Origin: Rhodocyclales bacterium
GTDB lineage: Bacteria > Pseudomonadota > Gammaproteobacteria > Burkholderiales > Rhodocyclaceae
Assembly (NCBI GenBank): GCA_026399435.1
Contig: JAPLQX010000040.1
Location: 1-64,000 of the forward strand
Reading direction: 5' to 3'
Length of the DNA: 64,000 nt
Both the position numbers and the translations under genes were made by a program. How positions within the stretch are numbered: position 1 is the first letter of the stretch; every line of letters begins with the position of its first letter. This document shows, piece by piece, positions 26,293 through 33,637 of the stretch. Below the pieces are notes generated by a model, which was not told the origin of the DNA, did no database searches, and saw only the letters and a list, made by a program, of their open reading frames with translations.

Positions 26293-26310
26293 CCCCCGCT
26301 TCGGCGGGGG
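26293..26310 (+). terminator. Hairpin terminator after the second phaB
   Basis: CCCCCGC-TTCG-GCGGGGG is a very stable 7-bp stem with a TTCG tetraloop, followed by CTCCTTGTATTTG. It separates the biosynthetic genes from phaR. Confidence 0.65.
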
Positions 26311-26362
26311 CTCCTTGTATTTGCGGCCTTGGTAGTAAAATGGTTTTTTGGAGGGGAATACA

Positions 26363-26911
26363 ATGGCCACACAGAGCCGTCTCATCAAGAAATATCCGAA
26401 TCGCCGCCTGTATGACACTCGCACCAGCACCTACATCACGCTGGCCGATGTCAAGGAGTTGGTGCTTGCTCACGAACCCTTTCAGGTCATCGACGCCAAG
26501 TCCGGCAACGATCTCACGCGCGCCATCCTGTTGCAGATCATTCTTGAAGAGGAGGCCGGCGGTGCGCCGATGTTCTCTTCCGACCTGCTGTCGCAGATGA
26601 TCCGCTTCTATGGCAACGCCATGCAGGGCATGATGGGCAACTACATCGAGAACAACATCAAGTCCTTCACCGAAGTGCAGTCCAAGCTCAAGGAACAGGC
26701 CAAGGCGCTGTACGGCGAAACGCCGGGCGACAGCCAGGATCTGTGGGCGCAGTTCCTCAAGTTTCAGGGGCCGGCCATGCAGCACATGATGGGCACCTAC
26801 GTCGAGCAGAGCCAGAAGATGTTCCAGCAGATGCAGGACACCATGCAGGAACAGACGCGCAAGATATTCCCCGGCATCTACGTCAAGCCCGAAGAAACCG
26901 AGAAGAAATAG
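26363..26911 (+). CDS. phaR: Polyhydroxyalkanoate synthesis repressor PhaR
   Basis: A 182-residue regulator. The N-terminal PHB/PHA accumulation domain begins RLIKKYPNRRLYDTRTSTYI, the DNA- and PHA-binding module, followed by a second PHB_acc domain and a Met/Gln-rich helical tail. Family role: it represses phasin and PHA genes until it binds nascent PHA. The start at 26363 is preceded by GAGGGG. Confidence 0.94.
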   Translation: MATQSRLIKKYPNRRLYDTRTSTYITLADVKELVLAHEPFQVIDAKSGNDLTRAILLQIILEEEAGGAPMFSSDLLSQMIRFYGNAMQGMMGNYIENNIKSFTEVQSKLKEQAKALYGETPGDSQDLWAQFLKFQGPAMQHMMGTYVEQSQKMFQQMQDTMQEQTRKIFPGIYVKPEETEKK

Positions 26912-26962
26912 TTTTGGCGACGCGACGCAAGACCAGGGTTTCGGCTCTTGCAACATCGATCC

Positions 26963-26988
26963 AAAAGGGCTCCTTCGGGGGCCCTTTT
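26963..26988 (+). terminator. Rho-independent terminator after phaR
   Basis: AAAAGGGC pairs with GCCCTTTT around a TTCG-containing loop. The A-run and T-run flanks could allow termination in both directions. Confidence 0.8.
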
Positions 26989-27030
26989 CATTGTCGGGCT
27001 CGGCGGGGCATATTCGTCCAACAATTCATC

Positions 27031-27049
27031 TATGGCACTTGACGCCATA
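27031..27049 (+). promoter_or_regulatory. Operator palindrome 1 of the TumE-type toxin-antitoxin pair
   Basis: TATGGCacttgacGCCATA has 6-base inverted arms and a 7-base spacer that contains TTGACG, a candidate -35. An identical-arm second site is 26 bp downstream. Probable autoregulation by the antitoxin. Confidence 0.7.
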
Positions 27050-27056
27050 CTCCCCC

Positions 27057-27075
27057 TATGGCAAAGTACGCCATA
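27057..27075 (+). promoter_or_regulatory. Operator palindrome 2 of the TumE-type toxin-antitoxin pair
   Basis: TATGGCaaagtacGCCATA repeats the arms and spacing of the first site and ends on the A of the toxin ATG. Binding here would cover the -10 region and the start of the transcript. Confidence 0.7.
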
Positions 27076-27362
27076 TGAAGGCAGCGCGAGCGTTCTACGA
27101 TCGAGGCGAGTATCCGGATGGCGCCATTGTCGAAATGACGATCTGGAGGGTTCCCGAGCCGGTGTCGGGTAGCGCTCACGCTTTCAAGTACAGCCTGTTC
27201 TACGGATTTCCGGGCAAGCGCCTCGTCGGCTACGACAACGAGCGCGGCAAGGGTGATCACCGGCATATCAAGGATCGTCAAGAACGGTATGCCTTTTCCT
27301 CCGTGGAGCAACTGGTTTCCGATTTTCTGTCCGATGTGCGGCATGTGCGAGGTGAGTCATGA
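27075..27362 (+). CDS. TumE-family toxin of a type II toxin-antitoxin system
   Basis: A 95-residue protein with the pattern IVEMTIWRVPEP, HAFKYSLFYGFPGKRLVGYDNERGKGDHRH, which I recognise as the TumE (DUF6516) toxin family. The conserved YDN..KGDHRH segment is its most likely active or binding region. The mechanism of the family is not something I can assign from sequence. The stop overlaps the downstream gene by four bases (ATGA). Two palindromic operators precede it. Confidence 0.75.
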   Translation: MKAARAFYDRGEYPDGAIVEMTIWRVPEPVSGSAHAFKYSLFYGFPGKRLVGYDNERGKGDHRHIKDRQERYAFSSVEQLVSDFLSDVRHVRGES

Positions 27363-27712
27363 GCGAAACTGTCCGGCTTCATGTGGGTTCCATCGAAGAG
27401 ATGGGGAAGCGCTTCGTCGGTGCGTGGCATCGACTTGAACGCGGCAAGGCGGTTAAGGAAACTCATCTGACTTTCTTCAGTCTCGAAGCCATGATGTCGA
27501 CGCTTTCGCCCAAGCGTCTTGAACTGTTGAAGCACGTCCATCGGCATCCGGCGGGCACCGTGGCGGAATTGGCCAAGACGCTCGGGCGCGATTACAAGAG
27601 GGTGCATGACGATGTTTCGGCGCTTGCCCATGCGGGGCTGATCGTGCGCGACGAGAATGGAATCCGGGCTCCCTACGACAGCGTTCAGGCCATTGTGTCG
27701 CTTGACGCCTGA
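27359..27712 (+). CDS. Winged-helix antitoxin partner (HVO_A0114/TumA-like DNA-binding protein)
   Basis: A 117-residue protein with a C-terminal winged helix-turn-helix: KRLELLKHVHRHPAGTVAELAKTLGRDYKRVHDDVSAL with a recognition helix ending in DV. Members of this family accompany TumE toxins and are expected to bind the paired palindromes upstream. It overlaps the toxin by four bases. rimO follows after 12 bp without its own clear promoter. Confidence 0.75.
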   Translation: MSETVRLHVGSIEEMGKRFVGAWHRLERGKAVKETHLTFFSLEAMMSTLSPKRLELLKHVHRHPAGTVAELAKTLGRDYKRVHDDVSALAHAGLIVRDENGIRAPYDSVQAIVSLDA

Positions 27713-27724
27713 CCTTGTGCGGCC

Positions 27725-29071
27725 ATGAAGCGGAAAAAGAAAATACCTACCGTCGGATTCGTCAGCCTCGGCTGCCCCAAGGCGGCGTCCGACGCGGAAC
27801 AGATCCTGACCCGGCTGCGCGCCGAGGGTTACGAAATCTCCGGCAGTTATGACGGCGCCGATCTGGTGGTGGTCAATACCTGCGGCTTCATCGATGCGGC
27901 CGTCGAGGAATCGCTCGACGCCATCGGCGAGGCCCTGGCCGAGAACGGCAAGGTGATCGTCACCGGCTGTCTCGGCGCGAAGAAGGACGCGGCGGGCAAC
28001 GACATCGTGCGCGCCGTGCATCCCAAGGTACTGGCGGTCACAGGGCCGCATGCGATGCCGGAAGTCATGGCGGCGGTGCATCAGCATCTGCCTCCCCTGC
28101 ATGATCCCTTCGTCGACCTGGTGCCGCCGCAAGGCATACGCCTGACGCCGGATCATTACGCCTACCTCAAGATCTCCGAAGGCTGCAATCACCGTTGCAG
28201 CTTCTGCATCATCCCCTCGCTGCGCGGCGACCTGGTGTCGCGCCCGATCGGCGAGGTGCTGCGCGAAGCCGAAGTGCTGGCCGCGGCCGGCGTCAAGGAA
28301 CTGCTGGTGATTTCGCAGGACACCAGCGCCTATGGCGTCGATGTCAAATACCGCACCGGCTTCTGGGGCGGTAGGCCGGTCAAGACGCGGCTGCTGGAGT
28401 TGTGCAAGGAACTCGGCAAGCTCGGGCTGTGGGTGCGCCTGCATTACGTCTATCCCTATCCCAGCGTCGATGACCTGATTCCGCTGATGGCCGAAGGCAA
28501 GATCCTGCCTTATCTCGACGTGCCCTTTCAGCATGCCAGCCAGCGCATTCTCAAGCTGATGAAGCGTCCCGCCTCGGCAGAAAAGGTGCTCGACCGCATC
28601 ACGGCATGGCGCAGGGAAGTGCCCGATCTGACGATACGCAGCACCTTCATCACCGGCTTTCCCGGCGAGACCGAGGCCGAGTTCAACGAACTGCTCGATT
28701 TCCTCGACGAGGCCCAGCTCGACCGCGTCGGCGCCTTCTCCTATTCGCCCGTGGAAAGCGCCACCGCCAACCAGTTGCCCGGCGCCCTGCCGGAGGAAGT
28801 GCGCGAAGAACGCAAGGCGCGCCTGTTGCGGCATCAGGAAGACATTTCCACGCAGCGGCTGGAAAGAAAGATCGGCCGCCGCATCAAGGTGCTGGTCGAC
28901 GACATCGACGAAGAGGGCGCCATCGCCCGCTCGGAAGGCGACGCGCCGGATGTCGATGGCCTGGTGTACATCACGGACGGCCACGACCTCGAGATCGGCG
29001 AGTTTGCCGAAGTCAGCGTCATCGACTGCGATGTGCACGACCTCTACGCGACCCTCGCGGAGCCGGACTGA
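27725..29071 (+). CDS. rimO: Ribosomal protein S12 methylthiotransferase RimO
   Basis: A 448-residue radical-SAM enzyme that methylthiolates the conserved Asp of ribosomal protein S12. An N-terminal UPF0004 domain with three conserved cysteines ([21 protein letters not shown]) is followed by the radical-SAM motif CNHRCSFC (about residue 155). A C-terminal TRAM domain begins about residue 380. The start is the ATG at 27725, close behind the toxin-antitoxin pair, which appears to be inserted ahead of a core gene. Confidence 0.95.
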   Translation: MKRKKKIPTVGFVSLGCPKAASDAEQILTRLRAEGYEISGSYDGADLVVVNTCGFIDAAVEESLDAIGEALAENGKVIVTGCLGAKKDAAGNDIVRAVHPKVLAVTGPHAMPEVMAAVHQHLPPLHDPFVDLVPPQGIRLTPDHYAYLKISEGCNHRCSFCIIPSLRGDLVSRPIGEVLREAEVLAAAGVKELLVISQDTSAYGVDVKYRTGFWGGRPVKTRLLELCKELGKLGLWVRLHYVYPYPSVDDLIPLMAEGKILPYLDVPFQHASQRILKLMKRPASAEKVLDRITAWRREVPDLTIRSTFITGFPGETEAEFNELLDFLDEAQLDRVGAFSYSPVESATANQLPGALPEEVREERKARLLRHQEDISTQRLERKIGRRIKVLVDDIDEEGAIARSEGDAPDVDGLVYITDGHDLEIGEFAEVSVIDCDVHDLYATLAEPD

Positions 29072-29086
29072 GAGGCCGCTGTCGGC

Positions 29087-30499
29087 ATGAACGCGCTGAT
29101 CGCCGAATTGCGCCGCCTGCTGGGCGAGCGCCATGTGCTGACCGTAGCCGGGGATATCGCTCCGTATTGCACCGACTGGCGTGGCCGCTATACGGGAAGC
29201 GCCCGCTGCGTGGCGCTGCCGGGCAGCACGGAGGAAGTGGCCGCCGTGGTGCGCGCCTGCGCCGCCGCCGGCGTGGCGGGGGTGCCTATGGTGCCGCAGG
29301 GCGGCAATACCGGGCTGTGCGGCGGCGCCACGCCGCTGGGCGGCGAAGTGGTGGTCAGCTTGCGGCGCATGAACCGCATCCGCGCCATCGACGCCGACAA
29401 CAACTCGATGACCGTCGAGGCCGGTTGTACGCTGCAGGCGGTGCAGGAAGCCGCGGCCGGGGCGGATCGCCTGTTTCCGCTGTCGCTGGCGGCCGAGGGC
29501 AGCGCGACCATCGGCGGCAATCTGTCCACCAATGCCGGCGGCGTGCAGGTGCTGCGCTATGGCAATGCCCGCGAACTGACGCTGGGCCTCGAAGTGGTGC
29601 TGGCCGACGGCCGCATCTGGGACGGCCTGCGCGCCCTGCGCAAGGACAACACCGGCTATGACTTGAAGCATCTGTTCATCGGCGCCGAAGGCACCCTGGG
29701 CCTGATTACGGCGGCGACCCTCAAGCTGTTTCCGCGGCCGCGCACCCACGCCACCGCCTGGGTCGCGGTGCCCGATCCCGCCGCGGCCGTGCGCCTGCTC
29801 GGGCGCCTGCGCGACGCGGCCGGCGATAACGTGACAGCCTTCGAAATCGTCGGCCGTCCTGCGCTCGACCTCGTCCTCAAACACATTCCGAATGCGCGCG
29901 ATCCGCTTCTCGGCAAGCCGGCGTGGCAGGTGCTGATCGAACTCAGCGGATCGAGTGACGTACGCGCCGACCTGTCCGCCACCCTGGAACAGGCACTGGA
30001 AGCTGCCGCCGCGGACGGCCTCGTCGACGATGCCGTGCTGGCCGCCAGCGAGGCGCAGACCGCCGCGCTGTGGGCGCTGCGCGAAAACGTCTCGGAGGCG
30101 CAGAAGATCGAGGGCGTGTCGATCAAGCACGACATCGCCGTGCCCGTCTCGCGCATCGCCGAGTTCATCGCGCGCGCCGACGCGGCCCTGCAGGCGGCAT
30201 TTCCGCAAGTGCGCATCGTCTGCTTCGGCCACATCGGCGACGGCAATCTGCACTACAACCAGTCGCGGCCCGATGCCCAGTCGAACGCCGAGTTCATCGC
30301 ACAGACCGGGGCGGTCAATCGCATCGTGCATGATCTGGTGCATGAACTCGGCGGCTCGATTTCCGCCGAACACGGGCTGGGGCAGCTGAAGCGCGAGGAA
30401 GTGCTGCGCTACAAGAGCGCGACCGAAATGGACATGATGCGCGCGGTCAAACAGGCCCTCGACCCGCGCGGCCTGATGAATCCCGGCAAACTGCTTTAA
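29087..30499 (+). CDS. FAD-linked oxidoreductase (D-2-hydroxyglutarate dehydrogenase-like)
   Basis: A 470-residue flavoprotein of the VAO/PCMH family. The FAD-binding segment includes PQGGNTGLCGGATP and GGNLSTNAGGVQVLRYGN. The C-terminal substrate domain carries FGHIGDGNLHYN (metal-binding His) and SAEHGLGQLK. This layout is that of D-2-hydroxyglutarate dehydrogenases and related D-2-hydroxyacid oxidases that reduce an electron carrier. It lies 15 bp after rimO. Confidence 0.87.
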   Translation: MNALIAELRRLLGERHVLTVAGDIAPYCTDWRGRYTGSARCVALPGSTEEVAAVVRACAAAGVAGVPMVPQGGNTGLCGGATPLGGEVVVSLRRMNRIRAIDADNNSMTVEAGCTLQAVQEAAAGADRLFPLSLAAEGSATIGGNLSTNAGGVQVLRYGNARELTLGLEVVLADGRIWDGLRALRKDNTGYDLKHLFIGAEGTLGLITAATLKLFPRPRTHATAWVAVPDPAAAVRLLGRLRDAAGDNVTAFEIVGRPALDLVLKHIPNARDPLLGKPAWQVLIELSGSSDVRADLSATLEQALEAAAADGLVDDAVLAASEAQTAALWALRENVSEAQKIEGVSIKHDIAVPVSRIAEFIARADAALQAAFPQVRIVCFGHIGDGNLHYNQSRPDAQSNAEFIAQTGAVNRIVHDLVHELGGSISAEHGLGQLKREEVLRYKSATEMDMMRAVKQALDPRGLMNPGKLL

Positions 30500-30516
30500 A
30501 AAGTCGAAACAGGGGC

Positions 30517-30545
30517 TTTACATGCAGGGCCTGCCTACCTATAAT
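30517..30545 (+). promoter_or_regulatory. tRNA-Ala promoter
   Basis: TTTACA (30517-30522), a 17-base spacer and TATAAT (30540-30545) are followed by a GCGCGC discriminator. That combination is typical of stable-RNA promoters under stringent control. Confidence 0.8.
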
Positions 30546-30559
30546 GCGCGCTCTCTTGT

Positions 30560-30635
<76 letters not shown>

Positions 30636-30647
30636 AGTAACAGTATT

Positions 30648-30674
30648 GACCCTATCGTCTAGAGGCCTAGGACC
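30648..30674 (+). pseudogene. tRNA-Glu 5' fragment (remnant)
   Basis: ATCGTCTAGAGGCCTAGGAC (30654-30673) matches the D-arm region of tRNA-Glu, preceded by GACCCT in place of the acceptor strand. The anticodon arm, T-arm and 3' acceptor are missing. A terminator hairpin begins exactly where the anticodon stem should. Ala-Glu tandem tRNA genes are common, so this is likely a decayed second gene. Confidence 0.75.
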
Positions 30675-30704
30675 ACGGGTGCCTGATTTCAGGCACCCGT
30701 TTTC
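30675..30704 (+). terminator. Rho-independent terminator after tRNA-Ala
   Basis: ACGGGTGCCTGA pairs perfectly with TCAGGCACCCGT over at least ten base pairs, followed by TTTTCGTTT. Confidence 0.88.
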
Positions 30705-30824
30705 GTTTCCGGGTTTGCGATGCGATATTCACGCAGAGCAGGCCGCGCTTTCATGGTCGAACGTGAGCGCCATCCATCGCCGCGGTTTATGCGGCCTGGC
30801 GCCGGCTTCTGCAATAATCCGTCC

Positions 30825-31376
30825 ATGATCGAACTCATTCTCGGTGGTGCACGCTCGGGCAAGAGCGCACTGGCGGAGCAGCGTGCGGCGGAATCCGGCC
30901 TGGCCGTCACCTACATCGCCACGGCGCAAGCCGGCGACGACGAAATGGCGCGGCGCATCGCCCACCATCAGTCGCGCCGTGCGCGGCACTGGGCGCGGGT
31001 GGAAGAGCCGCTGCACCTCGCCGCGGCACTGGTCGACCATGCCGCGGCCGACCGCTGCCTGCTGGTGGATTGCCTCACCCTGTGGCTGACCAACCTGCTT
31101 CATGCCGGCTCCGCCGCGCGCCAGGCTCAAGCCGGGCAGGAAGTGAATTGCCCGCTGCTGGCCTTCGAGACCTCTGCGCTGCTCGACTGCCTGCCGCAGC
31201 TCCCCGGCCGCGTGATCCTGGTCAGCAACGAAGTGGGCCTGGGCATCGTGCCGCTGGGCGCTGCCACGCGCCTCTATGTCGACGACGCCGGCCGCCTCAA
31301 CCAGTCCATCGCCCGCATCGCGCAACGCGTCACCTTTGTCGCGGCGGGGCTGCCGCTGGAACTCAAGGGCAGGTGA
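30825..31376 (+). CDS. cobU: Adenosylcobinamide kinase / adenosylcobinamide-phosphate guanylyltransferase
   Basis: A 183-residue bifunctional enzyme of cobalamin nucleotide-loop assembly (CobU/CobP). LILGGARSGKSALAE is the P-loop, HHQSRR carries the His that is guanylylated, and LVSNEVGLGIVP and LYVDDAGRLNQ are family motifs. The start at 30825 places the P-loop at the N terminus. No other cobalamin genes and no cobalamin riboswitch are visible nearby, so it may act in salvage or belong to a dispersed pathway. Confidence 0.92.
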   Translation: MIELILGGARSGKSALAEQRAAESGLAVTYIATAQAGDDEMARRIAHHQSRRARHWARVEEPLHLAAALVDHAAADRCLLVDCLTLWLTNLLHAGSAARQAQAGQEVNCPLLAFETSALLDCLPQLPGRVILVSNEVGLGIVPLGAATRLYVDDAGRLNQSIARIAQRVTFVAAGLPLELKGR

Positions 31377-31387
31377 CGCTTGTCATA

Positions 31388-31415
31388 AATCGGAATGGGG
31401 CGTCTAATTCCGATT
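31388..31415 (+). other. Inverted repeat after cobU
   Basis: AATCGGAAT and ATTCCGATT are perfect 9-base arms around a 10-base loop. There is no T-run, so it is only a possible terminator or element end. Confidence 0.45.
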
Positions 31416-31436
31416 ACGTAGCAAGGCCAAAAATAG

Positions 31437-31451
31437 ATTCAAGCTGGCCCC
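31437..31451 (-). repeat. GGGGCCAGCTTGAAT repeat, left copy (inverted)
   Basis: The minus strand reads GGGGCCAGCTTGAAT. Plus-strand relatives GGGGTCAGCTTGATT (32111-32125) and TGGGTCAGCTTGATT (32235-32249) lie on the other side of the nuclease-like gene, in opposite orientation. Confidence 0.65.
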
Positions 31452-31489
31452 TTTATTACTAGGCATCTCAAATAACACGGTGATGTGCG

Positions 31490-32089
31490 GTGAGTTCTAA
31501 GACTGTGAGTGAGTTGGCGTTCGAAGAGTTCTGTGCTTCGAACGGAATCTCCATTCAGAGAATCGTCGAGGGTTCCGATCCCACACCTGACTACGTGGTG
31601 ACGGTCAACGACATGACAATCTACTTGGAAGTCAAACAAATCGACGAAGACGTAAACTTTTCTAGCACCCGACAGACGAGGTCGCCAGGCACTCACGTAC
31701 GAGCCAAAATAAACGAAGCACGCAATCAAGTACGACAAGCTTGCAAGGACGGGTTCCCGGCCATCCTTCTTGTCTACAACAATCTTGATCCAGTGCAAAG
31801 ATTTGGCACCGAGCAACATGACTTTCTCGCGGCCATGTACGGAGAGCTCACAATGTTCGTGTCACGTACAGCAAAGTCGGCGTCGGGCATCTTTCATGGG
31901 CAGAATAAGGCGCTTCGCGAAGACAAGAACAATTCCTTTAGTGCAGTAGGTTGGCTGCATAGGAATCAAGATGGTGTTGCAGTGCATCTCTACGAAAACA
32001 TGTATGCGAAGGTGCCGCTTAACTATGAAGGCCTTCCTCCGGCCATGCAGTACAACCGCGTTCAATCGCAAGGTGACGAAGATGCATAA
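31490..32089 (+). CDS. Orphan PD-(D/E)XK nuclease-like protein
   Basis: A 199-residue protein of no recognised named family. Residues 33-49 give P-D34 then E47-V-K49 in the pattern PD-(x)12-ExK, with an acidic N-terminal helix (ELAFEEFC). This is the core of restriction-endonuclease-like folds. The rest is mixed alpha/beta, with no helicase or methyltransferase domain. The start is GTG at 31490 or 31505. Base composition and codon use are clearly AT-richer than neighbours, and repeats bracket it, so it looks acquired. Cellular role unknown: possibly defence, or a broken restriction or repair function. Confidence 0.6.
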   Translation: MSSKTVSELAFEEFCASNGISIQRIVEGSDPTPDYVVTVNDMTIYLEVKQIDEDVNFSSTRQTRSPGTHVRAKINEARNQVRQACKDGFPAILLVYNNLDPVQRFGTEQHDFLAAMYGELTMFVSRTAKSASGIFHGQNKALREDKNNSFSAVGWLHRNQDGVAVHLYENMYAKVPLNYEGLPPAMQYNRVQSQGDEDA

Positions 32090-32110
32090 CCCAGCGATTT
32101 GCAGCGATTT

Positions 32111-32125
32111 GGGGTCAGCTTGATT
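32111..32125 (+). repeat. GGGGTCAGCTTGATT repeat, right copy 1
   Basis: Begins 21 bases after the nuclease-like gene and is inverted relative to the copy at 31437-31451. Confidence 0.65.
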
Positions 32126-32154
32126 TATGTCTTTGGCGTCGGAAGTCGCCGTGC

Positions 32155-32167
32155 CGCCAGCGCCGAC
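32155..32167 (+). repeat. 13-bp interspersed motif variant
   Basis: GCCAGCGCCGACT differs by one base from GTCAGCGCCGACT and lies between the two right-hand GGGTCAGCTTGATT copies. Confidence 0.6.
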
Positions 32168-32201
32168 TCCCGAATTTGGGCTGGGTTAACGGAGTGATTC
32201 C

Positions 32202-32234
32202 ATGCGCTACATGGTCGTTATAGAAAAAACTAAA
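32202..32234 (+). pseudogene. hicB-type antitoxin, 5' remnant
   Basis: After a GGAG ribosome site, ATG opens MRYMVVIEKTK, the characteristic first strand of HicB antitoxins. The similarity stops abruptly at the TGGGTCAGCTTGATT repeat. The conserved continuation ending in PDLPG is absent. Confidence 0.6.
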
Positions 32235-32249
32235 TGGGTCAGCTTGATT
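32235..32249 (+). repeat. GGGTCAGCTTGATT repeat, right copy 2
   Basis: TGGGTCAGCTTGATT marks the point where the hicB-type remnant is cut. Confidence 0.6.
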
Positions 32250-32279
32250 TGTTTCATTGACGGAGCAAATCACCGTCAC

Positions 32280-32292
32280 GCCGGCGCCGACT
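32280..32292 (+). repeat. 13-bp interspersed motif variant at the hicA junction
   Basis: GCCGGCGCCGACT ends one base before the recognisable hicA reading frame resumes (32294). Confidence 0.65.
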
Positions 32293-32293
32293 T

Positions 32294-32374
32294 TTCCATC
32301 CATCGCCGGATACGGACAAGGGCGCGGTGGCGGCGATCCGGAAATGGCTGGAAGAGAACGGAGTCAAACCATGA
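32294..32374 (+). pseudogene. hicA toxin, 3' remnant
   Basis: Translated from 32294 the sequence reads FHPSPDTDKGAVAAIRKW and then LEENGVKP and a stop. This looks like the C terminus of a HicA-type toxin, as I recall it, without its start and double-stranded RNA-binding-like fold. It overlaps the hicB start (CCATGA), preserving the normal hicA-hicB junction. The N-terminal two-thirds is gone. Confidence 0.62.
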
Positions 32375-32706
32375 ATACCATGACGATCAAAGGCTATCGG
32401 GCGGTCATCGCCTTCGACCCGGACATCCAGATGTTCCGGGGTGAATTCGTGGGCCTGAACGGCGGCGCCGATTTCTACGCGGCCGATGTGAAAGGTCTGA
32501 AGAAGGAAGGCGAGGCTTCCTTGCGCGTGTTCCTGGAAGCCTGCGAACGTCGCGGCATCGAACCGCGCAAGCACTTCTCGGGCAAGTTTTCGCTTCGCGT
32601 CGATCCCGCGACCCACGAGGCTGCCGCCATCGCCGCCGCCGCCCACGGCCAGAGCCTGAATCAATGGGCCACCGAAGCCATCCGGCAGGCCGCGTTGACG
32701 GACTGA
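32371..32706 (+). CDS. hicB: HicB-family antitoxin
   Basis: A 111-residue antitoxin. The N-terminal partly degraded RNase-H-like HicB fold (MTIKGYRAVIAFDPDIQMFRGEFVGL) is followed by a C-terminal ribbon-helix-helix segment (SLRVDPATHEAAAIAAAAHGQSLNQWATEAI) that would bind the operator. The gene is intact but its toxin partner is reduced to a C-terminal stub. It may therefore be a free antitoxin without its own toxin, and its usual upstream operator has been lost or replaced. Confidence 0.8.
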   Translation: MNTMTIKGYRAVIAFDPDIQMFRGEFVGLNGGADFYAADVKGLKKEGEASLRVFLEACERRGIEPRKHFSGKFSLRVDPATHEAAAIAAAAHGQSLNQWATEAIRQAALTD

Positions 32707-32792
32707 TTGTTGTTGGGGGCTGTTTCTCGCCGTCTCACCAGCGCCAGCGCGGTGCGTCCCTTCGGGAACTTTCAGTCTGCGCTTCTCCGGCG

Positions 32793-33521
32793 CTACTCCG
32801 GGCAGCGTGCGTTAGGATTGGCGAACAACTCCTTCATCAGCGCCGTCTCGCGCTCGATGACGATCGCGAGGAACTCGTCGGCGCCTTTCATGTAGCTGAA
32901 GGCGTCGAATCCGCGTTGCAGGAAGGAGTGCAGGGCGCCGAGTCCGGCCAGGTGCGCCGGGCCGTTCATGAGTTTGAGTGAAACGCGGATCAGCGGCATG
33001 CGCGTCAGGCGGTCGAGGGTCTTGCCGATCTTGTCGATCAGGGCGATCTGCAGTTCGCGGTCTTTCTTTCTGCCGCAGGTGCGATAGGCGGCGACGTAGG
33101 CGGGCCAGTCGATGCGCTTGCTCTTGCCGAGCTTGCGCAGGGCCAACACCATCGCGCTGTCCAGCGACTCGGAGAGCGTGTCCATCTTCACCGCTTCGAG
33201 CAGCGTCAGCAGCGCCTTCGCCGGCAGTATGTGCACCATGAGGGGCACGACGCGCGCGAGTTCTTCGTCGCGGGTGCGGAAATCCTTGGGGCCGTAAAGG
33301 TCGCTGAGGAAGAATTCCGCCGCCGGATTGTAGCGCTTGCTGGCCAGCAGGTCGGTATAGCTGCGGGCGAGCCGCGCCGCCTGCCATTCCTTGAGTCGCG
33401 GGAAATCGTCCGGCTCGGGATCGCTGGCTCGCGCGGCGCGCAGTTCGCGCGCCTCGGTGATGCAGGCGGCGAGTTCGTGGCCGATGGCTTCCTTGTCGAG
33501 ATGCTCGAGATCATCATCCAT
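32793..33521 (-). CDS. Conserved hypothetical protein
   Basis: A 242-residue soluble, mostly helical protein with the recognisable conserved segment AAEFFLSDLYGPKDFRTRDEELARVVPLMV. Similar proteins exist widely in proteobacteria without a known function. No signal peptide or membrane segment is seen. A perfect 15-bp inverted repeat (33524-33538) lies immediately before the start codon. Confidence 0.8.
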   Translation of the reverse strand: MDDDLEHLDKEAIGHELAACITEARELRAARASDPEPDDFPRLKEWQAARLARSYTDLLASKRYNPAAEFFLSDLYGPKDFRTRDEELARVVPLMVHILPAKALLTLLEAVKMDTLSESLDSAMVLALRKLGKSKRIDWPAYVAAYRTCGRKKDRELQIALIDKIGKTLDRLTRMPLIRVSLKLMNGPAHLAGLGALHSFLQRGFDAFSYMKGADEFLAIVIERETALMKELFANPNARCPE

Positions 33522-33523
33522 GG

Positions 33524-33538
33524 GGCGGATTATCCGCC
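33524..33538 (-). promoter_or_regulatory. Inverted repeat next to a start codon
   Basis: GGCGGATTATCCGCC has 7-base arms around one base. On the minus strand it contains GATAAT just before the ATG at 33521. It could be an operator over a -10 element; evidence is limited to symmetry and position. Confidence 0.35.
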
Positions 33539-33637
33539 GTGCCGGCGCCGCGCCGTTAGAGTGCCTTGCCTAATTAGAGGGCCGCTCCCCGCATAAACTG
33601 CCAAAATACGTCGTGCCCATCCAGGAGGAGCCTTGGA

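Noticed and set aside
27278-30373. A 1031-codon open frame on the minus strand opposite rimO and the FAD oxidase.
   Set aside because: It is an antisense shadow of two well-conserved genes in GC-rich DNA; its translation is rich in His, Gln, Arg and Gly with no motif.
30705-30824. Cobalamin riboswitch before cobU.
   Set aside because: No B12-box-like sequence is visible and the leader directly follows a tRNA terminator.
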